Made by a program: the position numbers and the translations under genes. A DNA stretch of 64,000 nt from Rhodophyticola porphyridii (lineage in GTDB: Bacteria; Pseudomonadota; Alphaproteobacteria; Rhodobacterales; Rhodobacteraceae), in NCBI RefSeq assembly GCF_003688285.1, contig NZ_RCNT01000011.1, positions 1 to 64,000 on the forward strand, in the 5' to 3' direction. The notes under the pieces were generated by a model. It saw nothing but the letters and a program-made list of their open reading frames with translations. It was not told the origin of the DNA and did not search any database. Of the stretch, positions 17,766 to 28,097 are shown piece after piece. The first letter of the stretch is position 1. The number at the start of each line of letters is the position of its first letter.

Positions 17766-19499
17766 TCAGACCGGCAGGCCGACCACGAAACGCGCACCAA
17801 GCGGTTCGGAGGTCACGTCGGCTTCGGTCGGGCGGATGTTCTCCGCCCAGATCACCCCGCCATGCGCCTCGACAATCTGCTTGGAAATCGCAAGGCCAAG
17901 CCCGGAGTGATCGCCGAACTGCTGCACCGGGCGTTCCGAATAGAACCGGTTGAACACCTTGGTCAGCGCCTCTTCGGGGATGCCGGGGCCGGTGTCCTCG
18001 ACAACGATCAGCACACGGTTTTGGCGTTTGCGCGCCCAGATACGGACCGCGTCGCCCGGCTGACAGAAGGAGATCGCATTGGTGATCAGATTGACGAACA
18101 CCTGCGCCAGACGCCCCTCCAGACCATTGATGAGGATCGGTTCCGGAGGCAGATCGGCAATGAAGTCCACGCCGGACTTCTCCGCTTCTTCGCCGTGATA
18201 GCCGCTCAGGCTGTCCAGCATGCGGATCAGGTCGAACTCCTCTTCCTCCTCCTTGACCAGGTCGCTGTCGAGCCGGGATGCATTCGAGATATCGGACACC
18301 AGCCGATCCAGTCGTTTCACGTCATGTTCGATGACTTCCAGCAAGCGGTTGCGCTGATCTTCCGTCTTGGCAAGCCGCATGGTGCCGACGGCCGATTGCA
18401 GCGACGCGAGAGGGTTCTTGATCTCGTGTGAGACGTCGGCCGCGAATTGCTCGTTTGAATCGATCCGGTCATAGAGGGCGCCGACCATTCCGCGAAGCGC
18501 CCCCGACAGCCGCCCGATCTCGTCCGGCCGCCCGGTCAGGTCGGGGATGCGAACGCGAGTGGGGCTCATCTTGCGGGCGTTCTTGTCCCGGCCAAGCTCG
18601 GCGGCGGCGGAGAGATCCGACAGCGGATTGGCGATGGTCGAGGCCAGAACCAGGCTGAGACCGATCGAGACCAGCAGCGCGATCACGAACATCTGCAGAA
18701 GCTGTTCGCGTTCTGCACGCACGAGCTGGTCGATCTCGCCCGCGGCCGTGGTTACAGCGACCACACCGATCATGCCGTTGCTGCCCTCGATCGGGGTGGC
18801 CGCGGTATAGACAGTGCCGGTGGTCTCCACCCCGCGCCGCATCACGGTGCCGCCGTTCAGCGCGTAATCGATAAGCGCGCGGGCCAGTTGCTCTTCATCC
18901 GGTGGAACCGCGGGTTCGTTCTCGTTGGACAGAAGCGCGGCGATACCGTCCCAGACAGTATTGAGGAAGTCGGTGATGAGCAGCGTTCGCGGAGGCCGGT
19001 CATCATCAAGGCCCTGCACCGGGCGTACGGGGTTACGCGCAACCGTGTCGGTGGAGGCGACCAGAACCCCGGAGGACGCATATACAAAGACATCCACGCC
19101 TTCGGTCAGGCCGATGCGGCTCAGGACCTCCTCGGGGTTGATGCCGTCGCCGGTGATCAGGTCGGCGGGCGCATTTCGGGGCAGGCTCGCCTCGAACACA
19201 TCGGCGATCAACTGCGCCTCGATCGCCAGCCCGCGTTCGCGTTGCAGGACAAGGCTGTCGCGAAACGGGTTCAGATAGAGTACGCCCGCGACCAGCACCA
19301 CGATGGCCAGCAGGTTGAAGACAATGATCTTGCGCGCCAGAGGCGACCGCTTGAGCGAGAACATGCCGCGCCGCTGCCGCGCTGCGCGCAATTCGGATTC
19401 GACCGCACCCTGCGGCCGATCCCAGTCCTCCCCAAGCACGATATCCGCCCTGTCCCGGGCGCGCCTGTTGGTCATGGAAAGATCCGAAGCCAGGGTCAT
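17766..19499 (-). CDS. chvG: Sensor histidine kinase ChvG
   Basis: A 577-residue inner-membrane histidine kinase. It has a cytoplasmic N-terminal tail, transmembrane segments at about 58-76 and 269-288 enclosing a periplasmic sensor of nearly 190 residues, then HAMP, a DHp domain with His358 in SHEIKNPLAS and a HATPase domain (VFVNLITNA, DTGPGI, GLGLAIS). ChvG homologues (also ExoS/BvrS) sense acid or envelope conditions and phosphorylate ChvI. The start abuts the chvI stop. The gene also leads into hprK, so envelope sensing and PTS control share a transcript. Confidence 0.95.
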   Translation of the reverse strand: MTLASDLSMTNRRARDRADIVLGEDWDRPQGAVESELRAARQRRGMFSLKRSPLARKIIVFNLLAIVVLVAGVLYLNPFRDSLVLQRERGLAIEAQLIADVFEASLPRNAPADLITGDGINPEEVLSRIGLTEGVDVFVYASSGVLVASTDTVARNPVRPVQGLDDDRPPRTLLITDFLNTVWDGIAALLSNENEPAVPPDEEQLARALIDYALNGGTVMRRGVETTGTVYTAATPIEGSNGMIGVVAVTTAAGEIDQLVRAEREQLLQMFVIALLVSIGLSLVLASTIANPLSDLSAAAELGRDKNARKMSPTRVRIPDLTGRPDEIGRLSGALRGMVGALYDRIDSNEQFAADVSHEIKNPLASLQSAVGTMRLAKTEDQRNRLLEVIEHDVKRLDRLVSDISNASRLDSDLVKEEEEEFDLIRMLDSLSGYHGEEAEKSGVDFIADLPPEPILINGLEGRLAQVFVNLITNAISFCQPGDAVRIWARKRQNRVLIVVEDTGPGIPEEALTKVFNRFYSERPVQQFGDHSGLGLAISKQIVEAHGGVIWAENIRPTEADVTSEPLGARFVVGLPV

Positions 19500-20201
19500 C
19501 TACTCTTCGTTGTAGCGATAGCCGATGCCATAGAGCGTCTCGATTGCGGAAAACTCGTCATCCGCCTGCCGCATCTTCTTGCGCAGCCGCTTGATATGGC
19601 TGTCGATGGTCCGGTCATCGACATAGACCTGCTCGTCATAGGCCACATCCATGAGCTGATCGCGGGATTTCACGAAACCCGGCCGCTGCGCCAATGCCTG
19701 CAGCAGCAGAAATTCGGTCACGGTCAGCGAGACATCGTTGCCTTTCCAGGTAACCGCATGGCGCAGCGGATCCATCGACAATTGTCCGCGAACCAGCACC
19801 TGGCTTTCCTCGGGCGTGTCGGTCGCGTCCGATGCGATCGCTTCCTGCCGGCGCAGGATCGAGCGGATCCGCTCGACCAGCAAACGCTGTGAAAAAGGCT
19901 TCTTCACATAGTCGTCCGCGCCCATGCGCAAGCCCATCAGTTCATCGATCTCATCATCCTTGGAGGTGAGAAAAATGACCGGAACCTTGGATTTCTGCCG
20001 CAAGCGCTGCAACAGATCCATCCCGTCCATACGCGGCATCTTGATATCCAGAACGGCAAGCTCCGGCATCCGCCGGGTGAACGCATCCAGCGCGCTCTGG
20101 CCATCATTGTATGTTTCGACCTCGAAACCCTCTGCCTCAAGGGTCATGGAAACGGAGGTCAGGATATTCCTGTCGTCATCGACAAGCGCGATCCGTGACA
20201 T
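19500..20201 (-). CDS. chvI: Response regulator ChvI (OmpR family)
   Basis: A 233-residue two-component regulator. The receiver domain has the acidic pair DDD (8-10), phosphoacceptor Asp52 (LDIKMP), TSKDDE and KKPF; the C-terminal winged helix ends in the typical [16 protein letters not shown] and YGIGYRY blocks. Its partner is ChvG. It is transcribed away from pckA, and the 299-bp gap between them probably contains promoters for both. Confidence 0.96.
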   Translation of the reverse strand: MSRIALVDDDRNILTSVSMTLEAEGFEVETYNDGQSALDAFTRRMPELAVLDIKMPRMDGMDLLQRLRQKSKVPVIFLTSKDDEIDELMGLRMGADDYVKKPFSQRLLVERIRSILRRQEAIASDATDTPEESQVLVRGQLSMDPLRHAVTWKGNDVSLTVTEFLLLQALAQRPGFVKSRDQLMDVAYDEQVYVDDRTIDSHIKRLRKKMRQADDEFSAIETLYGIGYRYNEE

Positions 20202-20500
20202 GCTGTCATCCTTATACTGCTCGGTTGCCTTATTTTTTCCTCATTCTCCGGTTTTCGCGCTTTAGAATCAATCTCTAACTTGCGAATCGCGTGGGCGGCG
20301 CGCTTCTATTCAGACCTTTTCGGCGTTAAAGCCGCCCTAATGGTGCAAAAATGTTTCGCTTTGGTTGCGCTAACTGTGCGGCTCTGTCCTGTTCACCGCC
20401 AAAATCGTCATGTTATATGGGCCACGCACCGGTGGGCTGACGCACTCACCGACGGGATTTCCACCCTAGGACCGGACCAATCCGGACAAGGAGCTTGCAT

Positions 20501-22099
<1,599 letters not shown>

Positions 22100-22378
22100 G
22101 GCTCATCCGACCCGCTGCCCGGGATACCGGAGGCGGCGGGGATATGCCCAGACCTGCGTGAAGACAGCATTCTGCTCGTCTCAGGGCCACCGCCCACTAC
22201 CCTAGACTGTGGCACTCAGTGACGGTTTTGCGAGCTTCCGAAGCCATTAACCGTCAGCTGGTATCAGCGGCATCGATCAATGCGATCAGCAGCTTCCGGG
22301 AGAACCGTTTAGGCCGCATCCTGAAAGGCATCGATTACCCCGGACTTGAACGGTTTGGGCGAGACGTTCGGAAATCCG

Positions 22379-23149
22379 CTAACCCATCAGACCCCGGCGG
22401 ACCAGATTTGCGCCCGCCACCACCAGCACGATCAGCGTGATCTTGCGAAACACCTCCGCGTCCAGCCGGTCGCTCAGCCAGAAACCCACCTGCATGCCCA
22501 GAAAGGCCGGGATCAGCAGGGCGGCCGAAAACGGCGCGGTGACCGTGTTCAACACCCCCGATTGCAGATGCCCGATCAGCAGGCTTACCGAGCCCAGGCC
22601 ATAGACCACCCCCTGCACGAGCATCTGTTTCGCCTTGGGTGTCTCAAGCGCGATCAGGTACAGCACCGTCGGCGGGCCCCAGGTTCCCGTAAGCCCGCCA
22701 AGCCCGCCGGCAAAGGCCCCTATGCCCCATTCCGCGATCCGCCGCCGCGCGGGGGGCACATGAAACCGCACCCCGAAAAGCTGGATCAGCGACAGGATCA
22801 CCACCGGCACGCCCAGGATCAGATAGAATACCTGCGCCGGGATGACCGTGACGAATTGCGACACGAACAGGATCATGACGCAGACGATCAGAATGTAGCG
22901 CCAGTATTCAATCACCACCGCCCGGATCTGCGCGAGGCCGAAGCGGCCCGCTTGCAGGAAGTTCGATAACACGACCGGCAGCAGAATGCCGGCGATGGCC
23001 AGTTGCGGCTCCAGAAACAGGCTGAGCCCCGAGATCATGATCAGCGGCAGCGCAAACCCCACCGCACCCTTGACGAAGCCGGCCAGAAACGTGACCGCCA
23101 ATGCCGCGAAAAAGGCCCAAAGCGGCATCAGGTTCAGCGTGTCTTCCAT
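22379..23149 (-). CDS. TauE/SafE family sulfite/anion exporter
   Basis: A 256-residue membrane protein with about eight transmembrane segments. The two family repeats are visible, the first at VTFLAGFVKGAVGFALPLI and the second around GAFAGGLGGLTGTWGPP. Members export or import sulphite, sulphoacetate or other organic anions; the substrate here is unknown. It converges with pckA (279 bp between stops, in which I see no gene) and is divergent from mcd. Confidence 0.9.
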   Translation of the reverse strand: MEDTLNLMPLWAFFAALAVTFLAGFVKGAVGFALPLIMISGLSLFLEPQLAIAGILLPVVLSNFLQAGRFGLAQIRAVVIEYWRYILIVCVMILFVSQFVTVIPAQVFYLILGVPVVILSLIQLFGVRFHVPPARRRIAEWGIGAFAGGLGGLTGTWGPPTVLYLIALETPKAKQMLVQGVVYGLGSVSLLIGHLQSGVLNTVTAPFSAALLIPAFLGMQVGFWLSDRLDAEVFRKITLIVLVVAGANLVRRGLMG

Positions 23150-23305
23150 GGCCGGGTTCCCCTCGCGCCTTTCCTATAGCGCCGCTGCACTGCAAAACAA
23201 GTGAGACATTTTCGGTCTCTTGCGCAACGATTGTTGTATTTTTCTTGCGCTGCACCTGCAAAATCCCTAATTCCGGTCCAGACCCGTGATGACAGGAGAG
23301 CGCCC

Positions 23306-24997
23306 ATGCCCCATGATGGACAGCCTATGCAGAGTGACAGCCCTGAAAGCGCGATTTTGCCCGATCTGCTGGCGCTGACCGGCGCGGCCGTGCCGCCGGT
23401 GGAGGCGCTGCTGGCAACCGCTACGGACCGCGTCCGCGCCATGGTCAGCGAAGACGGCAGACTCTCCGCCCCCGCGCTGGAACAGAACCAGACCGCGGCC
23501 CATGGGTTGGCATGGCTGGCCACCTACGTGGAATCACTTCGCCAGATGCAGAACTGGGCCGAGCGCCTGCAGGCCGAGGGGCGGTTCGGCGAGACCGAGG
23601 CGCTGCTCCATCAGATCGCCTTCGGCGAGTATCTCTGGCAGATCTATGGCGGCATCCCCATGAGCCAGGGCGAGATCCTGCGGATGCAGGATCTCGGACT
23701 CAGCCAGGACGACCAGCGCGGCATGATGGCTCCCGCCGTCATGACGCTGTGCCAGTCGGGCAACACGCAGGCGGCGCGGCTTCGGCTGGTGGCACTGATG
23801 CAGGAACGGACGGCAGATATCACCATTGGCGCGACGGGTCTCGACGACGAGTTGGAGATGATCCGCGCGCAGTTCCGCCGCTATGCGGTGGAGAAAGTCG
23901 AACCCTTCGCCCATGACTGGCATCTGAAGGATGAGCTGATCCCGATGACGGTGATCGGGGAACTGGCCGAAATGGGCGTCTTCGGCCTGACCATCCCGGA
24001 GGAATACGGCGGCTTCGGGCTGTCGAAAGCGTCGATGTGCGTGGTGTCCGAAGAACTCTCTCGCGGCTATATCGGCGTGGGCTCACTCGGCACCCGCTCG
24101 GAAATCGCGGCCGAGCTGATTCTGACCGGCGGCACCGATGAACAGAAGCAGAAATGGCTGCCCCGGATTGCATCGGCCGAGACCCTGCCCACGGCGGTCT
24201 TCACCGAGCCCAACACCGGCTCCGATCTGGGCAGCCTGCGCACCCGCGCGGTGAAGGACGGCGAGGATTACCGGATTACCGGCAACAAGACATGGATCAC
24301 CCACGCCGCACGCACCCATGTAATGACGCTGCTGGCCCGAACCGACCCGGAGACCAGCAATTACAAGGGCCTCAGCATGTTTCTCGCGGAAAAAGAGCCG
24401 GGCGACGATGCCAATCCTTTCCCGACGGAGGGCATGACCGGCGGCGAGATCGAGGTTCTGGGCTATCGCGGCATGAAGGAGTACGAGCTTGGCTTCGACA
24501 ATTTCCGCGTGAAAGGAGAGAACCTTTTGGGCGGCGTCGAGGGCCAGGGTTTCAAACATCTGATGGAAACCTTCGAAAGTGCCCGCATCCAGACCGCAGC
24601 GCGCGCCATCGGCGTGGCCCAGTCGGCGCTGGATGTCGGCCTGCAATACGCGCAGGACCGCAAGCAATTCGGAAAATCGCTGATCGCGTTCCCCCGTGTC
24701 GCCTCCAAACTCGCGATGATGGCCGTGGAAATCATGGTGGCCCGGCAACTTACCTATTTCTCCGCCGACGAGAAGGACCATGGCCGCCGGTGCGATCTGG
24801 AGGCGGGAATGGCCAAGCTGCTTGGCGCCCGCGTGGCCTGGGCCGCGGCGGATAACGCGCTGCAAATCCATGGCGGCAACGGCTTCGCACTGGAATACAA
24901 GATCTCGCGCATCCTCTGCGACGCGCGGATCCTGAACATCTTCGAAGGTGCGGCCGAGATCCAGGCGCAGGTCATCGCGCGGCGGCTTCTGGGCTAG
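23306..24997 (+). CDS. mcd: (2S)-methylsuccinyl-CoA dehydrogenase
   Basis: A 563-residue acyl-CoA dehydrogenase. Residues from about 175 form the standard flavin-dependent dehydrogenase fold (FTEPNTGSDLGSLRT, TGNKTWITHAA, QIHGGNGFALEY), with FEGAAEIQ near the end at the usual catalytic-glutamate position. The first ~170 residues are an extra domain beginning with LPDLLALTGAAVPPVEALL, which distinguishes methylsuccinyl-CoA dehydrogenase of the ethylmalonyl-CoA pathway from ordinary ~380-residue enzymes. Its electrons go to ETF (etfBA at 11.0-12.7 kb). AGGAGAG precedes ATG 23306. No other pathway gene lies beside it, so the name rests on the extension. Confidence 0.8.
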   Translation: MPHDGQPMQSDSPESAILPDLLALTGAAVPPVEALLATATDRVRAMVSEDGRLSAPALEQNQTAAHGLAWLATYVESLRQMQNWAERLQAEGRFGETEALLHQIAFGEYLWQIYGGIPMSQGEILRMQDLGLSQDDQRGMMAPAVMTLCQSGNTQAARLRLVALMQERTADITIGATGLDDELEMIRAQFRRYAVEKVEPFAHDWHLKDELIPMTVIGELAEMGVFGLTIPEEYGGFGLSKASMCVVSEELSRGYIGVGSLGTRSEIAAELILTGGTDEQKQKWLPRIASAETLPTAVFTEPNTGSDLGSLRTRAVKDGEDYRITGNKTWITHAARTHVMTLLARTDPETSNYKGLSMFLAEKEPGDDANPFPTEGMTGGEIEVLGYRGMKEYELGFDNFRVKGENLLGGVEGQGFKHLMETFESARIQTAARAIGVAQSALDVGLQYAQDRKQFGKSLIAFPRVASKLAMMAVEIMVARQLTYFSADEKDHGRRCDLEAGMAKLLGARVAWAAADNALQIHGGNGFALEYKISRILCDARILNIFEGAAEIQAQVIARRLLG

Positions 24998-25077
24998 GCA
25001 CCGGGGTCGCGCGTGCCCTCGGCGGCCGGCCCTCGCCGCGATGTTCGGGCGGCGGGGCCGCCCGGCAGTCCAGTGTC

Positions 25078-25137
25078 GGATTATCCGCCATTATCCCTGT
25101 TTGGATAAATATCGGAAACGTGATAAAGAGGGATAAT
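25078..25137. repeat. Inverted GGGATAAT/ATTATCCC repeats, upstream of ATPase
   Basis: GGATTATCC (25078-25086), ATTATCCC (25090-25097), a partial GGATAAA (25103-25109) and GGGATAAT (25130-25137) lie within 60 bp in otherwise GC-rich DNA. ATTATCCC and GGGATAAT are perfect inverted octamers with 32 bp between; the right one overlaps the ATPase start codon (ATG 25136). Confidence 0.8.
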
Positions 25138-26254
25138 GACCAAAGCTCACTGGCATTATTCCCGCTCCGATTTCCTTGATACCGTGTTCACCATGCTGGT
25201 GAGCGGCCCGGTTCAGGCGATCTCTCTGTTCGGGCCGCGCCGGATCGGCAAGACCCAGTTCCTGCAATACGATCTTGCCCCGAGGGCCGAGATGTACGGC
25301 CATCAGGTCGCCTATGCATCCTTCTGGCAAATGCCCACGTCCCCGCTTGCGATCCTGCTTTATGAGCTGGATCAGGCACTCCGGGCGGAGCCCATCGCCA
25401 AACGTCTGGCGCGCGGCACGCTGGCGCTGTCACCCAAGTTGCGCCTGAGGGATCCGACAAGACGGGGGGAGATCGAGATCGACCTGTCGGATCTGAAGGG
25501 CAAGGCGCCTGAAGATCATCTCCTGCTTCTGGATCAGTATTGCGAGAAGCTCTCGAATGAGACGCGCCCGGCGATCCTGTTGTTTGATGAGTTTCAGGAG
25601 ATCCTTTACGCGCCGGAGGCCACCGCGATCATGGCCGCGCTGCGCACTGCGCTGGACAAGCGCAAGACCGGCCTGTCCGTGGTGTTCACCGGCTCATCGC
25701 AGAGCGGATTGAAGCGGGTTTTTTCGCAGCGCGATGCCCCGTTTTTCAACTTCGCGACCGAGATCACCCTGCCGCCGCTGCCCGATGACTTCGTGACCCA
25801 GCAGTTGCGCGCGTTCCACGACACCTATCGCGGAACCATCGCGATCGACACCGCGCGCGCCGCCTTTCACGATTTTGACCGCAATCCGCTGATGTTTCAG
25901 ATCTGGCTGAATGCCCTGCCGCTTAACGGCTTCGACGATGCGGCCGCCCGCCGCCAGGTCGCGCAGCAAATGGCCGAAACCGGAGGCTATGACCGAATGT
26001 GGCTGGAGCTTGCCCCGGCACAGCGCGCGATGCTGCGGCTGTTGGCCGAGGAGATCGCCCAGCCGACGGGCCAGACCGGCCATGACTTCCTGCAAAAGCT
26101 GACCGGAGAAAGCCTGACTGCCTCGCAACGGCAAAAGGCCCAGAAAGCTCTGGCGCAGCGTCATTTGATCGACAATTGGGACGGCCGATGGCAATTGACC
26201 GATCCGCTTCTGAAGGCCTGGGTCGTCGCGAGACCCGAGCGGGAGTTCACCTGA
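25136..26254 (+). CDS. AAA/STAND-type ATPase, unassigned
   Basis: A 372-residue ATPase of the archaeal-ATPase/STAND-like kind. Walker A is GPRRIGKT (33-40), Walker B is ILLFDE (147-152), a sensor-like VFTGSS follows at 183-188, and the last ~90 residues look like a winged-helix domain (SQRQKAQKALAQRHLI). No effector, nuclease or transmembrane domain is present, so what it acts on is unknown. ATG 25136 is the first start after an in-frame TAA at 25124; only GAGGG, 3 nt away, could serve as ribosome-binding site. Both flanks carry inverted GGGATAAT octamers, giving the gene the look of a one-gene cassette between mcd and recO. Confidence 0.85.
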   Translation: MTKAHWHYSRSDFLDTVFTMLVSGPVQAISLFGPRRIGKTQFLQYDLAPRAEMYGHQVAYASFWQMPTSPLAILLYELDQALRAEPIAKRLARGTLALSPKLRLRDPTRRGEIEIDLSDLKGKAPEDHLLLLDQYCEKLSNETRPAILLFDEFQEILYAPEATAIMAALRTALDKRKTGLSVVFTGSSQSGLKRVFSQRDAPFFNFATEITLPPLPDDFVTQQLRAFHDTYRGTIAIDTARAAFHDFDRNPLMFQIWLNALPLNGFDDAAARRQVAQQMAETGGYDRMWLELAPAQRAMLRLLAEEIAQPTGQTGHDFLQKLTGESLTASQRQKAQKALAQRHLIDNWDGRWQLTDPLLKAWVVARPEREFT

Positions 26255-26260
26255 TGACAA

Positions 26261-26293
26261 ATTATCCCAAAGCCGATAATCCGGGATAATCCC
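26261..26293. repeat. Inverted GGGATAAT/ATTATCCC repeats, downstream of ATPase
   Basis: ATTATCCC (26261-26268), GATAATCC (26275-26282) and GGGATAATCCC (26283-26293) follow the ATPase stop by 6 bp. ATTATCCC and GGGATAAT form a perfect 8-bp inverted pair with a 14-nt spacer, and GATAATCC is the reverse complement of the first octamer of the upstream group. It could act as a hairpin terminator or protein site. Confidence 0.8.
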
Positions 26294-26360
26294 GCGCCCA
26301 TGCGGTGGCCTTTGCCACGCCGCACCCATTTTGCCGAGACAGGACCCGTGACTTCACCCG

Positions 26361-27089
26361 TCACCCCGCCGACTGACGCGCAATCAGATCGATCAGGCGT
26401 TGCCGCGCGGCGGGCAGGGGCTTCTCCCCCAGCGACAGGGCCAGATGATGGGCCAGAAAATAGCCACTAAGGTTCAGGCCATCGGCGATATCCCCCGGCT
26501 CGGCGGGGCCCTGCCCCAGAAGACAGATCGGCAGGGGCAGCAAACGGTCCGCCCACTCCCCCGCCGCCCCGCGGCTGACCGCCCGCCCGGTGCGTGGGGA
26601 CACATAGGCCAGATCTTCATAAGAACCGGTCACCGCACAGGATCTCAGGTCCAGCGCAAACCCCATCTCCTCCAGCAGCCCCAACTCCCAATCCAGATAG
26701 GCCCGCGCCCAGTTTTCCGCGCCCAGACCGTCCAGCAGGGCGACCGAGCGCGCATAAAGCGCGGGGTGAGGCTCCCGTTCCGGCAGGGTAAAGGACAAGA
26801 GCGCGCAGATCGACGCAAGGCCGGCCAAGGCCAGCCGGTCAGACAGCGCCCCCGCCGCACGACCACGCAATGGCTCCACCGTGAAGGCCCCAAGATGATC
26901 CTGCAATCGTGCGCGCCATGTCACGTCCAGTTGCGCGCCGGGCTGGAGCACGGGCGTCATTTTCCGCGACGCGCCGCCACGCACCACGCCGGCATGCCGC
27001 CCCTGGGCGGCGGTGAAGACCTCGATGATCGCGGCATGTTCCCCATGCGGTCGGACCGCCAGCAAAACGCCCTCGTCGCGCCATTCCAT
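26361..27089 (-). CDS. recO: DNA repair protein RecO
   Basis: A 242-residue RecO, the mediator that helps load RecA on gapped DNA with RecR. The N-terminal OB-fold begins [22 protein letters not shown] and contains the family [10 protein letters not shown]; the helical C-terminal domain includes a single cysteine in LRSCAVTG rather than a full zinc cluster. The start ATG 27089 matches the usual RecO N-terminus; upstream in-frame ATGs would extend into the divergent Pr6Pr gene. In many relatives recO follows era directly; here two genes separate them. Confidence 0.93.
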   Translation of the reverse strand: MEWRDEGVLLAVRPHGEHAAIIEVFTAAQGRHAGVVRGGASRKMTPVLQPGAQLDVTWRARLQDHLGAFTVEPLRGRAAGALSDRLALAGLASICALLSFTLPEREPHPALYARSVALLDGLGAENWARAYLDWELGLLEEMGFALDLRSCAVTGSYEDLAYVSPRTGRAVSRGAAGEWADRLLPLPICLLGQGPAEPGDIADGLNLSGYFLAHHLALSLGEKPLPAARQRLIDLIARQSAG

Positions 27090-27153
27090 ACCGGCCATTT
27101 TCCATGCCGCGGGTCCGTTGTCCATTGCCGGGCGATCATGGCAGACTTGCCCC

Positions 27154-27768
27154 ATGGCTGATCGCACATCCGTACCCGCCAGGTCGACGGCTGCCGTCCT
27201 TGCGCTGATGGCCCTTGGGGCGCTGTTGTTGCAGACAATCTACCTTCGGGACCGGTTCGCCCTTGGCTGGGCGGAGACGCTGTGGCTCATGGCCCTCTAC
27301 TTCACGACACTCACGAACCTTCTGGCCGCCGCAAGCTTCGCGGCACTTGCCTGCGGCCGGCATTCCCGGCACCCGGGCTGGCTGCACAGCCTCGTTGTGT
27401 CGCTGATTCTTGTGGGCGGCGTCTATCACCTGCTTCTCAGCGATCTCTGGTCGCCGGACGGGATCGGGTTGATCGCCGATCACGGGCTGCACAGCGCGGT
27501 CCCTGCCGCTGCGTTTCTGTGGTGGCTTTTCTTCGCGCCTGCAGCTCCGCCGGCCCTGCGCCATCTCTGGCTGCCGCTGCTCTGGCCTGCGCTTTATACC
27601 GGATACGCCGTGCTGCGCGGCCTTGCCGAAGGGCGCTACCCCTACCCGTTTCTCGACCCGTCACTGATCGGCTGGCCGCAGGTCGCGCAGAACCTCCTCT
27701 ACATCGCCGTGGTCCTGCTGGTTCTGGGCGTGGTGCTGAATGGGCTGGCCAGGATCGCCAGGCGCTAG
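27154..27768 (+). CDS. Pr6Pr family membrane protein
   Basis: A 204-residue membrane protein with six hydrophobic segments and conserved family features such as YFTTLTNLL, the HH-like [17 protein letters not shown] and a late PYPFLD block. Pr6Pr proteins are found widely but have no assigned biochemical role. It is divergent from recO (64 bp apart) and its stop codon shares a CTAG palindrome with that of the convergent DUF1491 gene. Confidence 0.85.
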   Translation: MADRTSVPARSTAAVLALMALGALLLQTIYLRDRFALGWAETLWLMALYFTTLTNLLAAASFAALACGRHSRHPGWLHSLVVSLILVGGVYHLLLSDLWSPDGIGLIADHGLHSAVPAAAFLWWLFFAPAAPPALRHLWLPLLWPALYTGYAVLRGLAEGRYPYPFLDPSLIGWPQVAQNLLYIAVVLLVLGVVLNGLARIARR

Positions 27769-28097
27769 GTCAGTCCGGGTTCGTCCAGCAAATGCCGCCC
27801 CGCCCGGTCCTCGACCTCGATCACCCAGAGATCCGGATCATAGCCCCGCTGACGCGCAAGCGCGGCCTCGACCTCGGCATCCGCACCTTCCGCCAGAACG
27901 ATCCAGGCCCGCTCTCCGGTCATCAGATCGAAGGACCGCTGAAACGCTTTCGCCTGACCGTCCAGTGTATTCACCTTGATCAGAACCGTTCCCGCCGTGG
28001 CATCCCCCCTGGCGGTCACGAAGGCCGGAATATCGGCCAGCCGCAGCCGCGCCAGATAGGCATGCACCCAGAATTCCGCGGTCAGGCGCGGGGTCAT
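27765..28097 (-). CDS. DUF1491 family protein
   Basis: A 110-residue soluble protein of an alphaproteobacterial family, recognised by LTAEFWVHAYLARL near the start and RQRGYDPDLWVIEVED near the end. Function unknown. The start overlaps the era stop by ATGA (28094-28097), so it is translated with era; the stop overlaps the convergent Pr6Pr stop by three bases (CTAG). Confidence 0.9.
   Translation of the reverse strand: MTPRLTAEFWVHAYLARLRLADIPAFVTARGDATAGTVLIKVNTLDGQAKAFQRSFDLMTGERAWIVLAEGADAEVEAALARQRGYDPDLWVIEVEDRAGRHLLDEPGLT

Noticed and set aside
22300-22378. Sequence resembling a tRNA T-arm (GTTCAAGTC on the minus strand)
   Set aside because: The flanking bases do not pair as a T-stem and no acceptor stem or anticodon arm can be drawn.
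22219-22440. 73-codon plus-strand frame between pckA and the TauE gene
   Set aside because: It enters the TauE gene antisense and ends in a proline/arginine run; no sign of a protein family.
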